A DNA stretch of 64,000 bases from Staphylococcus sp. KG4-3 (lineage in GTDB: Bacteria; Bacillota; Bacilli; Staphylococcales; Staphylococcaceae), in contig NZ_CP166245.1 in the NCBI RefSeq assembly GCF_033597815.2, positions 930,001-994,000 of the forward strand, given 5' to 3'. Shown here in pieces: positions 1 through 9,490 of the stretch. A program made the position numbers and the translations under genes. The notes below the pieces were generated by a model that saw only the letters and a list, made by a program, of their open reading frames with translations, made no database searches and was not told the origin of the DNA. The first letter of the stretch is position 1. Each line of letters opens with the position of its first letter.

Positions 1-2
1 TT

Positions 3-368
3 ATTTGTAGGTTAGAATCTAGTTCTAATGACGAGACTCTTCAAAGAGAAGGTATTGAAGTGTTTAGTAGTTATATGAGTAATAAGATTTTATTAAAAGG
101 CTTAATAGAAACACCTAATATGCTTAACTTGTTAAGTAATGTCGAAACGTCATTGTATGAAATTGCGATGTTAAATCATCAATATGACCAGATTCAACTA
201 CGTAATTTCCCATTCGGTGGGGATATTATCTTTGTTCGTATTATTAGAAATAATGAATCTATTGTCCCACATGGCGATACTCAGCTCCGTTACAGAGACC
301 GCGTTATTGTTACAGGTTCTAAAGAATACGTTGACGAATTGAAACGTGAATTAGAGTTTTATTATTAA
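3..368 (+). CDS. cpaA: C-terminal part of CPA2-type cation/proton antiporter (CpaA-like), truncated by window edge
   Basis: Only the last 121 codons are present; the open frame enters from the left edge at base 3, so the ATG at 60 is internal and not a start. The visible part ends in a typical RCK_C (TrkA-C) fold, with the motif IVPHGDTQLRYRDRVIVTG followed by a charged tail. In S. aureus the gene just before fabI is cpaA, a K+/Na+:H+ antiporter whose RCK_C domain binds c-di-AMP. The assignment rests on this position and on the domain; the membrane part lies outside the window. A hairpin terminator at 432-472 ends the unit. Confidence 0.72.
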   Translation: MCRLESSSNDETLQREGIEVFSSYMSNKILLKGLIETPNMLNLLSNVETSLYEIAMLNHQYDQIQLRNFPFGGDIIFVRIIRNNESIVPHGDTQLRYRDRVIVTGSKEYVDELKRELEFYY

Positions 369-758
369 ATTGCTTATGACAGTAAATGATACTCTAACCT
401 CATATCATCTAACTAATCATATATTTAAAAACGAAGGCTGAGGCATATTATAAAGTAATGCCTTAGCCTTCGCTATATTAAAACAAGATAAAAAGTAGTA
501 TTTTTTGATACTCCTTGTAAAATTCAATATAAACGTACGTTCGAATCTTTTTATAATACTCCTTATAGGATAATTATTTCACTTTAGATATGTAAACGCA
601 TAAAAAGTTCAATTGATATTAAAATAAATTGTTTATTCATTATAACCAATGTTAAAATAAAGGATGTTGATATTGGTATCGAGTAAAAAAGCATATATCT
701 GTGTCATCTGAATTCGAACCAGTTAAAAAATGAAAATTTAAATAAAGGAGCTATTTTC
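369..758 (+). other. Intergenic region upstream of fabI
   Basis: Apart from the hairpin at 432-472 I see no gene here. A possible fabI promoter is TTGTTT at 629-634 and TAAAAT at 653-658 (18-base spacer), which gives a leader of about 90 bases. No clear FapR palindrome was found by eye. Confidence 0.35.
432..472 (+). terminator. Long hairpin downstream of the cpaA-like gene
   Basis: Two 15-base arms (CGAAGGCTGAGGCAT and its near-perfect complement) flank an 11-base loop. A weak T-rich tail follows, so it probably ends cpaA transcription. Confidence 0.7.
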
Positions 759-1529
759 ATGTTAAATTTAGAAAATAAAACTTTCGTCATTATGGGTATT
801 GCAAACAAACGTAGTATTGGTTTTGGCGTAGCTAAAGTATTGGACCAACTTGGTGCAAAATTAGTATTTACATACCGTAAAGACCGTAGTAAAAAAGAAT
901 TAGAAAAATTAGTTGAACAATTAAATCAAGAAACGCATCATATGTATCAAATTGATGTTCAAAGTGATGAAGATGTAGTAAATGGTTTTGCTAAAATTGG
1001 AGAAGAAGTTGGCAATATAGATGGTGTTTACCATTCAATTGCATTTGCAAATATGGAAGATTTACGTGGTCGCTTTATTGATACATCACGAGATGGTTTC
1101 TTATTAGCACAAGATATTAGTTCTTATTCATTAACACTTGTATCACGTGAAGCTAAAAAACTTATGCCTGAAGGTGGAAGTATTGTAGCTACAACTTACT
1201 TAGGCGGCGAATTCGCAGTTCAAAATTATAATGTGATGGGTGTTGCGAAAGCAAGTTTAGAGGCAAATGTTCGTTATTTAGCATTAGATTTAGGACAAGA
1301 AAATATCCGTGTTAACGCGATTTCAGCTGGACCTATCCGTACATTGAGTGCAAAAGGTGTAGGCGGATTTAATTCAATTTTGAATGAAATCACAGAACGT
1401 GCACCGTTAAAACGTAATGTCGATCAAGAAGAAGTTGGTAAAACTGCAGCTTATTTATTAAGTGATTTTTCAAGCGGTGTTACCGGAGAAAATATTCATG
1501 TAGATAGCGGTTATCATATCGTTAAATAA
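759..1529 (+). CDS. fabI: Enoyl-[acyl-carrier-protein] reductase (NADPH), FabI
   Basis: FabI carries out the last, essential reduction of each type II fatty-acid elongation cycle in the cytoplasm and is the triclosan target. The protein is 256 residues, the same length as the S. aureus enzyme. It has the N-terminal GIANKRSIGFGVA dinucleotide-binding loop and the atypical short-chain-dehydrogenase catalytic signature around Tyr147 (TTYLGGE), Tyr157 and Lys164 (YNVMGVAK). The ATG at 759 is well placed behind AAAGGAG (744-750). It appears to be transcribed alone and is followed at once by the candidate RNA at 1585. Confidence 0.97.
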   Translation: MLNLENKTFVIMGIANKRSIGFGVAKVLDQLGAKLVFTYRKDRSKKELEKLVEQLNQETHHMYQIDVQSDEDVVNGFAKIGEEVGNIDGVYHSIAFANMEDLRGRFIDTSRDGFLLAQDISSYSLTLVSREAKKLMPEGGSIVATTYLGGEFAVQNYNVMGVAKASLEANVRYLALDLGQENIRVNAISAGPIRTLSAKGVGGFNSILNEITERAPLKRNVDQEEVGKTAAYLLSDFSSGVTGENIHVDSGYHIVK

Positions 1530-1584
1530 TATTGTAAAACCTCAAAATAAATATCACATTGTCTAATTTATATATTATAATATT

Positions 1585-1741
1585 GGCTAGTGATTTGCGG
1601 GAACTTCTGCGGAAAGAGCGCTAGTCGAACACTATAGGTTAAGTCAGTATTCGCAGAAAACGTGCAAAAAAACTGCCAACAAAGTCGGGAACTTTGTCGG
1701 CGGTCTGAAACCTCTGATACTTGGTATTAGAGGTTTTTTGT
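1585..1741 (+). ncRNA. Candidate structured small RNA downstream of fabI
   Basis: A TATAAT box at 1576-1581 precedes a compact structured region with its own terminator, about 155 bases in all. Stem 1 pairs 1585-1592 with 1619-1626. Its loop bases TTCTGCG (1605-1611) are exactly complementary to CGCAGAA (1652-1658), which predicts a pseudoknot. Stem 2 pairs 1672-1685 with 1691-1705. A terminator hairpin (1708-1737, arms AAACCTCT/AGAGGTTT) ends in a T run. CGGGAACTT occurs in both hairpins (1598-1606 and 1686-1694). There is no convincing open frame. It could instead be an elaborate fabI 3' UTR; I cannot match it to a named staphylococcal RNA. Confidence 0.6.
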
Positions 1742-1794
1742 ATTGATAAATTGAAATCGGGACATGCATTTATTACGACCTCAATATATAAAAT

Positions 1795-1827
1795 TAAAGC
1801 ACCTAGACAAATTGACTAGGCGCTTTA
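1795..1827 (-). terminator. Terminator of the AI-2E-family gene
   Basis: TAAAGC-CCTAG and CTAGG-GCTTTA arms flank a short loop downstream (minus strand) of the permease stop codon at 1880. Confidence 0.65.
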
Positions 1828-1879
1828 ATAAATGTGTCTAAATTTAAACACTGATATAGTATCTAAGCTATTTTTTTAG

Positions 1880-2965
1880 CTATCTTTTAACATCACTATT
1901 AGCTTTTTCGATAATTTGTTGTCGATATTGGAAAACATTACGTACAATTGTTTTTATTACTGCGTAAAGTGGGACAGCTACAAGTATTAGGCCAAAGCCA
2001 CCGAGATTACCAGCAGCTAAGATGACAACAATTATTGTTAGTGGGTGAATATTTAAAGATTTACCCATAACATTTGGTGTAATAACGTTACCTTCTAATT
2101 GCTGAGCAACTAATGTGATAATACATACCCATATAAATGTAGTTGGACTTTGAATAATTCCGATAATGGCTGCTGGAGCAAATGCCATCCATGGACCAAG
2201 GAATGGAATCATATTAGCTACACAGGCAAACATAACTAATAATAATGTGTAATTCAAACCAATAATTGAATAACCGATATATAAGATAATACCTAAAATA
2301 ATACTAACTGTTACTTGACCTTGAATATAAGACTGTACTGTATGATTTAAATCTTTTAATAAATCAACAATAAAAACTTTTCTATCACCTTTAAATAGTT
2401 TAGCAATAAAAGGTATAAAACGTTCATGGTCTTTTAACATATAGATTAAGAAAAATGGCACCATAATAAGTAAAAATAGTGTTGAGATAAATGAAGTTAA
2501 ATAACTAAATGAATTAGATAATATATCTGCAGTACTATCACTCATAGATTGAACCATTTTATTTATTCTATCTGTTACATCAGCAGGTAATCTCTCCATT
2601 TGATCTAAAGCAAAATTGATAATATATTGAATTTCATGTTGTAATGCTGGGATTTGATTGATTAAATTTTCAATTTGTTCTGCAATAGGTGGTGCGATAA
2701 ACCTAATAATGACACCGATAATGATAAATAAAGCGATAAAGATAATTGTAATACTAGCCCAACGTGGGACTTTATTTTTTTCTAGTATTTTTTGAAAAGG
2801 TAAGCAAATATAGAACAAGAAGCCACTTAATAACAATGGTAATAATACAGATTGAATAATAATTACAAAAGGTACAAACACACTATGGACTTCCATGACT
2901 AATTTGATTAATAAAAACAGGATTAATAAGGCAATACCTGTTCTAAACCAAACCTTATTTAGCAT
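1880..2965 (-). CDS. AI-2E family transporter (UPF0118 membrane protein)
   Basis: A 361-residue polytopic membrane protein. Several N-terminal hydrophobic segments precede a soluble stretch around residues 90-150, followed by a C-terminal block of hydrophobic helices. The signatures LVMFACVANMIPFLGPW and GNVITPNVMGKSLNIHP are characteristic of the AI-2E/YdbI/PerM family. Family members have been linked to autoinducer-2 export, Na+(Li+)/H+ antiport and other roles, so the substrate cannot be stated. The start at 2965 has an AGGAGGAACTGTCCT-type leader. It is a single gene on the minus strand with its own terminator. Confidence 0.85.
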   Translation of the reverse strand: MLNKVWFRTGIALLILFLLIKLVMEVHSVFVPFVIIIQSVLLPLLLSGFLFYICLPFQKILEKNKVPRWASITIIFIALFIIIGVIIRFIAPPIAEQIENLINQIPALQHEIQYIINFALDQMERLPADVTDRINKMVQSMSDSTADILSNSFSYLTSFISTLFLLIMVPFFLIYMLKDHERFIPFIAKLFKGDRKVFIVDLLKDLNHTVQSYIQGQVTVSIILGIILYIGYSIIGLNYTLLLVMFACVANMIPFLGPWMAFAPAAIIGIIQSPTTFIWVCIITLVAQQLEGNVITPNVMGKSLNIHPLTIIVVILAAGNLGGFGLILVAVPLYAVIKTIVRNVFQYRQQIIEKANSDVKR

Positions 2966-3300
2966 AGGACAGTTCCTCCTAAATTCTTTTTTAAGTACTA
3001 TTTAGTATATCTCAAATAAACAAAGAACAAAAGATGAAAATTGAATTCAATAATTTCTGTGGTGCAATTATAAAAAAGTAGAAAGTTATATCTATAAAAT
3101 AGGCTAATTTGTGATGAATAGTGTAAAACTATTTATCTATAAGAATAAAGTGATCTGAAATATTTAATATAAATTTTGTAATATAATATATAAATTGTGA
3201 AAAATATAACTTAATGAATACGTTGCGCGGAATATTATATATGTGTATAATAATGAAAAATATATCATTTCACATGATGGTACAACAAGGGGGATACGTT
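2966..3300 (+). other. Divergent promoter region
   Basis: AT-rich spacer between the minus-strand permease and the plus-strand symporter. A TATAAT at 3182-3187 is the best -10 box and would give a leader of about 110 bases for the symporter. Nothing else is evident. Confidence 0.35.
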
Positions 3301-4872
3301 ATGTTAGAGGGGTTACTTACGTGGTTGTATGATATCGTTTGGAGCAAACCTTTGGTTTATGGTTTATTGCTTACAGGAATATTATTTTCATTTATGATGC
3401 GCTTTTTCCAAATTAGGCATTTTAAAGAAATGATACGCCTAATGTTTCAAGGGGAAAAATCACCGACAGGTATATCTAGTTTCCAAGCAATTGCTTTATC
3501 TTTAGCAGGTAGAGTAGGTACTGGTAATATTGTAGGTGTTTCGACGGCTATATTTATTGGGGGTCCCGGTGCTATATTTTGGATGTGGGCATCGGCATTT
3601 TTAGGCGCAGGTAGTGCATTTATTGAATCTACACTCGGACAAATTTATAAGCGTGAAGAGAAAGGGCAATACCGAGGCGGTCCAGCATTTTATATTGAAT
3701 ATGGTATTAAGGGGAAATTAGGAAAGATATATGGTTTAATATTTGCGATCGTTACTGTTATATCAGTGGGGTTATTATTACCAGGTGTGCAGTCTAATGC
3801 AATTTCAAGCTCAATGAAAAATGCATTCAGTTTAGAACCATGGATAGTAGCAATATTCTTGGCGGTCTTAATTGGATTAATCATATTTGGAGGTATAAAG
3901 TGGATTGCAAATGCAGCAACTGCAGTAGTTCCATTTATGGCAATTGCGTACATATTAATGGCAGTTATAATTATATTTCTAAATATCGAACAAGTCCCTG
4001 CTCTATTTGCTTTAATATTTAAATCAGCATTTGGTTTTGAAGCAGCTTTTGGTGGTATTGTAGGTGCTATGATTGAAATTGGTGTTAAAAGAGGACTATA
4101 TTCAAATGAAGCAGGACAAGGTACAGGCCCACATGCTGCCTCGGCAGCAGAAGTATCTCATCCAGCTAAACAAGGGTTAGTGCAATCATTTTCAGTTTAT
4201 ATAGATACATTATTTGTTTGTACAGCAACCGCTTTAATTATTTTACTTTCGGGTACGTATAATGTTACTGATGGTGGTTCCATGTCAGACGGTAAAGCGA
4301 GTATGATTAAAGATAATGGTATATTTGTAGAAATGTCCAATGGTAATAAAGATTATTCAGGTACAGCAATGTATGCACAAGCTGGTATTGATAAAGCATT
4401 CCATGGTAGCGGTTATCACTTTGATCCGACTTTCTCAGGATTTGGCTCATACTTTATTGCAATTGCATTATTCTTCTTTGCCTTTACAACAATACTGGCA
4501 TACTATTATATTGCTGAAACCAATATTACTTACTTAACTAGAAGAAGTTCGAAGAAAACCACTTTTGTATATATTAATATTATAAGAATCGTTTTAATTT
4601 TAGCGACAGTATATGGCGCAGTTAAAACTGCAGATTTGGCATGGATGATGGGTGATTTGGGTGTAGGTATGATGGCATGGTTAAATATTATTGCTATTTG
4701 GATACTACATAAGCCAGCAATCAATGCTCTGAAAGATTATGAAAAGCAAAAGAAAAAACTTGGATCAGGTAAACGAGCAATTTACAGACCAGATCCTAGT
4801 AAAGTACCTAATGCTATTTTCTGGCTGAAAGATTATCCACAGCGACTAAAAGAAGAAAAAATTGATGATTAA
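3301..4872 (+). CDS. Sodium:alanine/glycine symporter (AGCS family)
   Basis: Imports alanine or glycine with Na+. The 523-residue protein has about ten membrane segments and the AGCS signatures GRVGTGNIVGV near the N-terminus and NEAGQGTGPHAA in the middle. An upstream in-frame ATG at 3214 would add 29 residues, but it lacks a ribosome-binding site and lies about 20 bases from the probable transcription start. The ATG at 3301 follows AAGGGGGATACGTT and gives the usual MLEGLLTW N-terminus, so I prefer it. The last 40 residues are a charged cytoplasmic tail. It is monocistronic; alanine supply would fit cell-wall and D-alanine demand. Confidence 0.92.
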   Translation: MLEGLLTWLYDIVWSKPLVYGLLLTGILFSFMMRFFQIRHFKEMIRLMFQGEKSPTGISSFQAIALSLAGRVGTGNIVGVSTAIFIGGPGAIFWMWASAFLGAGSAFIESTLGQIYKREEKGQYRGGPAFYIEYGIKGKLGKIYGLIFAIVTVISVGLLLPGVQSNAISSSMKNAFSLEPWIVAIFLAVLIGLIIFGGIKWIANAATAVVPFMAIAYILMAVIIIFLNIEQVPALFALIFKSAFGFEAAFGGIVGAMIEIGVKRGLYSNEAGQGTGPHAASAAEVSHPAKQGLVQSFSVYIDTLFVCTATALIILLSGTYNVTDGGSMSDGKASMIKDNGIFVEMSNGNKDYSGTAMYAQAGIDKAFHGSGYHFDPTFSGFGSYFIAIALFFFAFTTILAYYYIAETNITYLTRRSSKKTTFVYINIIRIVLILATVYGAVKTADLAWMMGDLGVGMMAWLNIIAIWILHKPAINALKDYEKQKKKLGSGKRAIYRPDPSKVPNAIFWLKDYPQRLKEEKIDD

Positions 4873-4967
4873 CGTATCATTCAATTTGTAAAAATTAAGT
4901 TGAAATATTTTAAAATCATGCGTCTCTTGGTACAATGTCTATAAGACTACTAGGGGGCGCATTGTTT

Positions 4968-5714
4968 ATGTATGACTTTCAACCAGGAAATATCAATAAG
5001 ATTAATTTTCCTAGCGAGATTTTAGATAGAGATGTGACATTATCTATCTATTTACCTAAGGATTTTACAGAATTATTTAAATATAAAGTTGTTTTTTGCT
5101 TTGATGGGGCAGACTTTTTTGCTTTTGGCAAAATCCATCGTACTTATGAAAAGTTAAGAGAAACCAATGAAATTGAGCGAGCAATTTTTGTAGGTTTTCA
5201 CTATGAAGATGTTGATAAAAGAAGAGCAGAATTTCATCCACAAGGCGCTCGTACACCATTGACTGTGAAAGCTATGGCTAATGAAATATTACCATTTATA
5301 GATAAGACATTCCCAACGTTTAAAGTAGGAAATGCACGTGTGCTATTAGGGGATAGTTTAGCTGGTAGTGTTGCTTTAATTACTGCGTTATCATATCCGC
5401 GTGTATTTAGTCAGGTGGGCTTATTAAGTCCGCAACATGATGAGGCTATCCAGACATTAATTGAACGTTGCCAATTTAAAGAGCAGCTATCTATTTGGCA
5501 TGCGGTAGGATTAGAAGAAGAGGATTTTAAGTTACCTACCACAGGTAAAACTGCAGATTTTTTAACACCGAATCGTGAATTAAATTCAATTATTAAAGCA
5601 AATGATTTTACGTATCATTATTTAGAATTTGAAGGAGGCCATAGATGGAAATCATGGCAATATTTACTTGATGAAATGTTAAAATATTTTTTATCTGATA
5701 ATATTTCATTTTAA
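4968..5714 (+). CDS. Esterase D-like alpha/beta hydrolase
   Basis: A 248-residue cytoplasmic hydrolase of the putative-esterase (EsteraseD/Fes-like) family. The nucleophile elbow is GDSLAG and a C-terminal EGGHRWKSW supplies the catalytic His. The ATG at 4968 follows AGGGGGCG; an earlier start at 4935 sits in the promoter region (TACAAT at 4931) and is unlikely. No signal peptide is visible. Substrate unknown. It lies just upstream of the 2H phosphoesterase with about 85 bases between, possibly with a separate promoter (TATAAT at 5764). Confidence 0.82.
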   Translation: MYDFQPGNINKINFPSEILDRDVTLSIYLPKDFTELFKYKVVFCFDGADFFAFGKIHRTYEKLRETNEIERAIFVGFHYEDVDKRRAEFHPQGARTPLTVKAMANEILPFIDKTFPTFKVGNARVLLGDSLAGSVALITALSYPRVFSQVGLLSPQHDEAIQTLIERCQFKEQLSIWHAVGLEEEDFKLPTTGKTADFLTPNRELNSIIKANDFTYHYLEFEGGHRWKSWQYLLDEMLKYFLSDNISF

Positions 5715-5799
5715 TATTCTGAAATAAATTGACTTTAGAGTAACGAATTTTTCAGAAATTTGCTATAATGTAATTATGTTAAACAAAGGAGGAATTTAA

Positions 5800-6309
5800 A
5801 TGATTTTAGGATTGGCATTAATTCCGTCAAAAGCATTTCAAGATGAAGTGAATGCATATCGTAAGCGTTATGATGCTCATTATGCATCTATTATGCCGCA
5901 TATTACGATAAAGGGGCAATTTAAAATAAACGATGGTGATTTAGAGTCTGTAAAAGAGACAATTAAATCAAGAATCGAAGGCATTCCAACGGTTGATGTT
6001 CATGCAACAAAAGCATCTAATTTTGCGCCGATAACAAATGTTATTTATTTTAAAGTTGAAAAAACAGAAACTTTAGAAAACTTATTTAATCAATTTAACA
6101 AAGGCGATTTTTATGGGGTTGCAGATCATTCGTTTGTACCACATTTTACTATTGCCCAAGGATTGACGAGTCAAGAATTTGAAGATATTTATGGACAATT
6201 GAAGCTAGCGGGGATTGACTACAAAGAAACTATTGAGCAACTTTCTTTAGTTTATTATGATGAAAAAGAAGATAAATGGAAAGTTTTAGAAAACTTTAAT
6301 TTAGCATAA
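5800..6309 (+). CDS. YjcG-like 2H phosphoesterase (2'-5' RNA ligase superfamily)
   Basis: A 169-residue cytoplasmic protein with the two HxTx motifs that define the 2H phosphoesterase fold: PHITIKG near residue 35 and PHFTIAQ near residue 113. Length and motif spacing match the Bacillus YjcG family, whose members are thought to act on 2',3'-cyclic or 2'-5' phosphodiester bonds in RNA or nucleotides; the natural substrate is unknown. Strong AAAGGAGG ribosome-binding site. The adjacent esterase gene is a frequent partner of this family in Firmicutes. Confidence 0.85.
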   Translation: MILGLALIPSKAFQDEVNAYRKRYDAHYASIMPHITIKGQFKINDGDLESVKETIKSRIEGIPTVDVHATKASNFAPITNVIYFKVEKTETLENLFNQFNKGDFYGVADHSFVPHFTIAQGLTSQEFEDIYGQLKLAGIDYKETIEQLSLVYYDEKEDKWKVLENFNLA

Positions 6310-6400
6310 ACGTGTTCCATTTTGATTATTGTCTGAATGCATCATGATTAGACATAAGAAGATATAGAGTTGTGAGAATAAATGCGCACCTCCGAAATAA

Positions 6401-6554
6401 GAGAGAGCTAATCATTTTAGATTAGCTCTCTTTTATATTTAAAATAGTATGATTTGGGAAATGCCTACCATCTTAAGCATGGCATGGTAAAATTTTCAGG
6501 AAAATAAAAAAACGTCAATTTATCTATATTTTCAATAGAAATTGACGCTTTTTT
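6401..6554 (+). repeat. Two-hairpin intergenic module (copy 1)
   Basis: Hairpin A (6401-6434) has arms GAGAGCTAAT/ATTAGCTCTC and a T run. Hairpin B (6511-6554) has arms CGTCAATTT/AAATTGACG flanked by A and T runs. Both look like terminators, working for the 2H gene on the plus strand and ltaA on the minus strand. The same two hairpins, in the same order with similar spacing, recur at 57718-57907. The gap 6310-6707 holds nothing else recognisable. Confidence 0.7.
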
Positions 6555-6707
6555 AACTAGATATATTGTGTGTCTTATTTTGTAAATTTTTGAGTTATTA
6601 TAAGTTATGTCTACATGCATATTTGAGGTTTACTAATGTTATTTTTAAATAATAACTTAAGTATGGCTGATATAACTTTTCTATAAATATTAAAGTTTAT
6701 AAACGCT

Positions 6708-7895
6708 TTAAACGTGCTTTTTACGTTTGATAAAATAGATGCCGTAAAAGACAGCAAGGAATAAGAACACAAACGCTGAAAAGTAAAATGTGTTATTTAC
6801 TGAATTTGAAAACTCAGTGATTAAACCACCAACAAGGGGGCCGACCATAGATCCAAAGCCTTGCACACTATTGAATACGCCCCAAGTTTCTTCTTGTTCA
6901 TCCGAATGTATATGACTCGCCATAAATGTGTTCCAAGCCGGTAGTAAGATACCATACATGAGACCTATAAATACTGCTAGTATCCAAACCAATGTGATTT
7001 CTGTAATTAGCGATAAAGCAAATATCATGAGTGTATATAGTACAAAACCACTAAATATTACACTGTACATAAATAATGTGCCATGATTATCAATTACCTT
7101 AGATAAGAACAACATTGAAAACGCACAGCCAATACCGCCAAATACGATTGCCATTGTATATTCAACTGTTGAAACACCAACAACTTTTGTCGCATATGTA
7201 GGTAGTATTGGAACAAGAGCAGTAATTGAAGCACCTTGTAGTAAAATGCCTGGAAAAAGAATTAAATGTCGCTTTGTGACATTTACTATTTGACCTAATT
7301 GCTGTTTAACAGGTCGAGTATTATAATTTGTGAGTCTAATTTTTACGAAATAATATAATATCCAAGCAATTAATACAACTAGTGACATTAAAAACGCAAA
7401 TTGTGTCGGATGAAATTTAAATATAATATTCATGCCTACCATACCTACTAGCAATCCTAGTAACCATGAGAAGTACACGTAACCCATTTGTTTACCACGA
7501 TTTTTTTCATCAACACTTGCTAACATGATGACCCATATAGGGCTTACAGCAATACCTAGCAAGACTGCACTGATGATTAATACTATTGGTGCAGTAGGGA
7601 ACCAAATAACCAAAAATAAACTAACAAAAGCAAGTAAAAACCCTAACGTTAGTACTAATTTTGCACCTAAGCGTTTAAGTAAGAAACCAATAACAAAGTT
7701 TGTTGCTGCATCTGAAATAAAATGTATAGAAATAGCGATAGATGTTATACCTACCGCGATTGAGGTTGCTGTTGGAAGTAATGATAAATAACTTAAAATA
7801 TACATTCCTCGAGCGAATTCCATTAAGAATAAGATGATTAGCATGATTATAAAATTTTTATTTGTACCATAATTATTTAACGAAGAGCTTTGCAT
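6708..7895 (-). CDS. ltaA: LtaA, glycolipid (diglucosyldiacylglycerol) flippase for lipoteichoic acid
   Basis: A 395-residue major-facilitator protein with 12 predicted membrane segments. LtaA moves the Glc2-DAG anchor made by UgtP to the outer membrane leaflet for lipoteichoic acid assembly. The sequence aligns throughout with what I remember of S. aureus LtaA (for example [47 protein letters not shown]). I place the start at 7895 (MQSSSLNN) behind GGAAAGG; a start at 7925 would add 10 unsupported residues. It overlaps the end of ugtP by 23 bases, so the two are cotranscribed and probably translationally coupled. Confidence 0.94.
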   Translation of the reverse strand: MQSSSLNNYGTNKNFIIMLIILFLMEFARGMYILSYLSLLPTATSIAVGITSIAISIHFISDAATNFVIGFLLKRLGAKLVLTLGFLLAFVSLFLVIWFPTAPIVLIISAVLLGIAVSPIWVIMLASVDEKNRGKQMGYVYFSWLLGLLVGMVGMNIIFKFHPTQFAFLMSLVVLIAWILYYFVKIRLTNYNTRPVKQQLGQIVNVTKRHLILFPGILLQGASITALVPILPTYATKVVGVSTVEYTMAIVFGGIGCAFSMLFLSKVIDNHGTLFMYSVIFSGFVLYTLMIFALSLITEITLVWILAVFIGLMYGILLPAWNTFMASHIHSDEQEETWGVFNSVQGFGSMVGPLVGGLITEFSNSVNNTFYFSAFVFLFLAVFYGIYFIKRKKHV

Positions 7896-9048
7896 ATAAA
7901 GGAACCTTTCCGTAAACTTCCTCATATCGAGATGAATGATTAAGTAAGTCTAATAAGTCTTTGCATAATTTGTATGTTGAATATGGGATTCTGGAAGAAT
8001 CCATTGCTTGTGACATTGCAGCTAATTTAGCTGGCTCATTTGTTAATGAAGCAACTTGCTCTATTGCTGCCTCAGGTGTAAGTGCTATGCTACCAAATCC
8101 TTTTTCTTCAAAATAAACTGCATTCTCAAGTTCTTGGCCAGGTGCGGGATCTAAGAAAATCATTGGTATTTGACGTGTTAATGCTTCTGATATCGTGATA
8201 CCACCTGGTTTTGTAATCATCAAGTGACTTGAAGCCATCCATTCGTTCATGTGTGTAGTGTAACCTAAAATTATTACGTTATTGTTAGCTTTGAATTGAC
8301 TAGATAATGAACGTTTTAAGTCTTTATTTTTACCACATATCATAACTACTTGTGCATGTGGGCTTCTGTTTAAAATTTCTTGAATCATTTGGCCGAACCC
8401 TTTTGAAACCCCAAATGCACCTGCAGACATTAATATAGTAGGTTTGTTAGGATCTAAATTATTTTGACGTAACCAATCTTCTTGATTGATATCCGCTTCG
8501 AATTTATCTGAAATAGGGATTCCTGTTACTTTCAACTTATTTCGAGGAATGCCAATACTTGCAAATTCATCTTTTAATTCCTCTGTAGCAAGATAATATT
8601 TATGTGAATGTGGCGTAATCCAGTTTTTTTGCATGCGATAGTCTGTCATTACTGTTGCAATAGGTATGTTCATATCAAATTGTTCAGTTAATACAGACAT
8701 AACCGGTGTTGGAAAAGTTAGTAAAATAAGATCTGGCTTTTCTTTTAAAAGTAAATTCATTAATTTATTAAGTCCATAGTATTTATAGAAACATTTATCT
8801 AATTGGTCTGGTTGACTATAGTAAAAAGCTTTATACATATTTCTAAAATATTTAAAACTATTAATGTACCATTTTTTACAAATAGAAGTCAGAATTGGGT
8901 GAGCTTCTAAAAATAAATCATGTTCAATAACTGTTAAATTGTCTAGATTCATTTCGTTAAATTGGTTTACTACGCTTTGCGTAACTTGTAAATGACCGTT
9001 ACCAAAAGATCCAGTAATTATCAGTATTTTTTTATTTTGAGTAACCAT
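7873..9048 (-). CDS. ugtP: Processive diacylglycerol beta-glucosyltransferase UgtP (YpfP)
   Basis: A 391-residue family-28 glycosyltransferase at the inner face of the membrane. It adds two glucoses from UDP-glucose to diacylglycerol, giving the lipoteichoic acid anchor. The N-terminal MGDG-synthase-type domain starts with [15 protein letters not shown]. The C-terminal donor-binding domain includes [19 protein letters not shown] and [11 protein letters not shown]. Length equals the S. aureus protein. GGAGGG precedes the ATG. It is first gene of the ugtP-ltaA operon. Confidence 0.95.
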   Translation of the reverse strand: MVTQNKKILIITGSFGNGHLQVTQSVVNQFNEMNLDNLTVIEHDLFLEAHPILTSICKKWYINSFKYFRNMYKAFYYSQPDQLDKCFYKYYGLNKLMNLLLKEKPDLILLTFPTPVMSVLTEQFDMNIPIATVMTDYRMQKNWITPHSHKYYLATEELKDEFASIGIPRNKLKVTGIPISDKFEADINQEDWLRQNNLDPNKPTILMSAGAFGVSKGFGQMIQEILNRSPHAQVVMICGKNKDLKRSLSSQFKANNNVIILGYTTHMNEWMASSHLMITKPGGITISEALTRQIPMIFLDPAPGQELENAVYFEEKGFGSIALTPEAAIEQVASLTNEPAKLAAMSQAMDSSRIPYSTYKLCKDLLDLLNHSSRYEEVYGKVPLYAKLFVK

Positions 9049-9490
9049 TAAAAGCCACCCTCCAATAGTTTATATTTAGCTCAAGATAATTTTAACGTAT
9101 TTACTTGAGGTTGTGAAAGAAAAATACACAATTAATTTTAATTATATCATTTTACAAACGCTTGTGAAATGATTCATACTAAATTAGTAAATTAAAATTT
9201 ATTAAAATAAAGTTGTTATATATCTATATAATACCACTTTTGACAAGACAATAAGCTTATATTCTACAAATAACAAAATATATAGAAAGAATTAATATTT
9301 TCGCAACGTATTGTTAATATTCTTAACCATAAAGATTATAATATGTAGGTAAAATAGTACTTGAACGTAATTAAATGATTAATCAACTTAATACAATAGG
9401 AAGAAATTATAAATATCAAATCATTAGATTCTATAAAAACAGTGGGAAATGTGTATAATAGAAGTATTGGAAATAAAGGAGCGATATAAG
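9049..9490 (+). other. Divergent promoter region between ugtP and murE
   Basis: A 440-base AT-rich spacer. Possible -10 boxes facing murE are TATAAT at 9337-9342 and 9454-9459; both -35 regions are weak. No structured RNA or open frame was recognised. Confidence 0.35.

Noticed and set aside
1585..1741. Identification of the RNA behind fabI as RsaI/RsaOG
   Set aside because: Length and pseudoknot are similar, but I see no C/U-rich linker and cannot confirm location or sequence, so no name is given.
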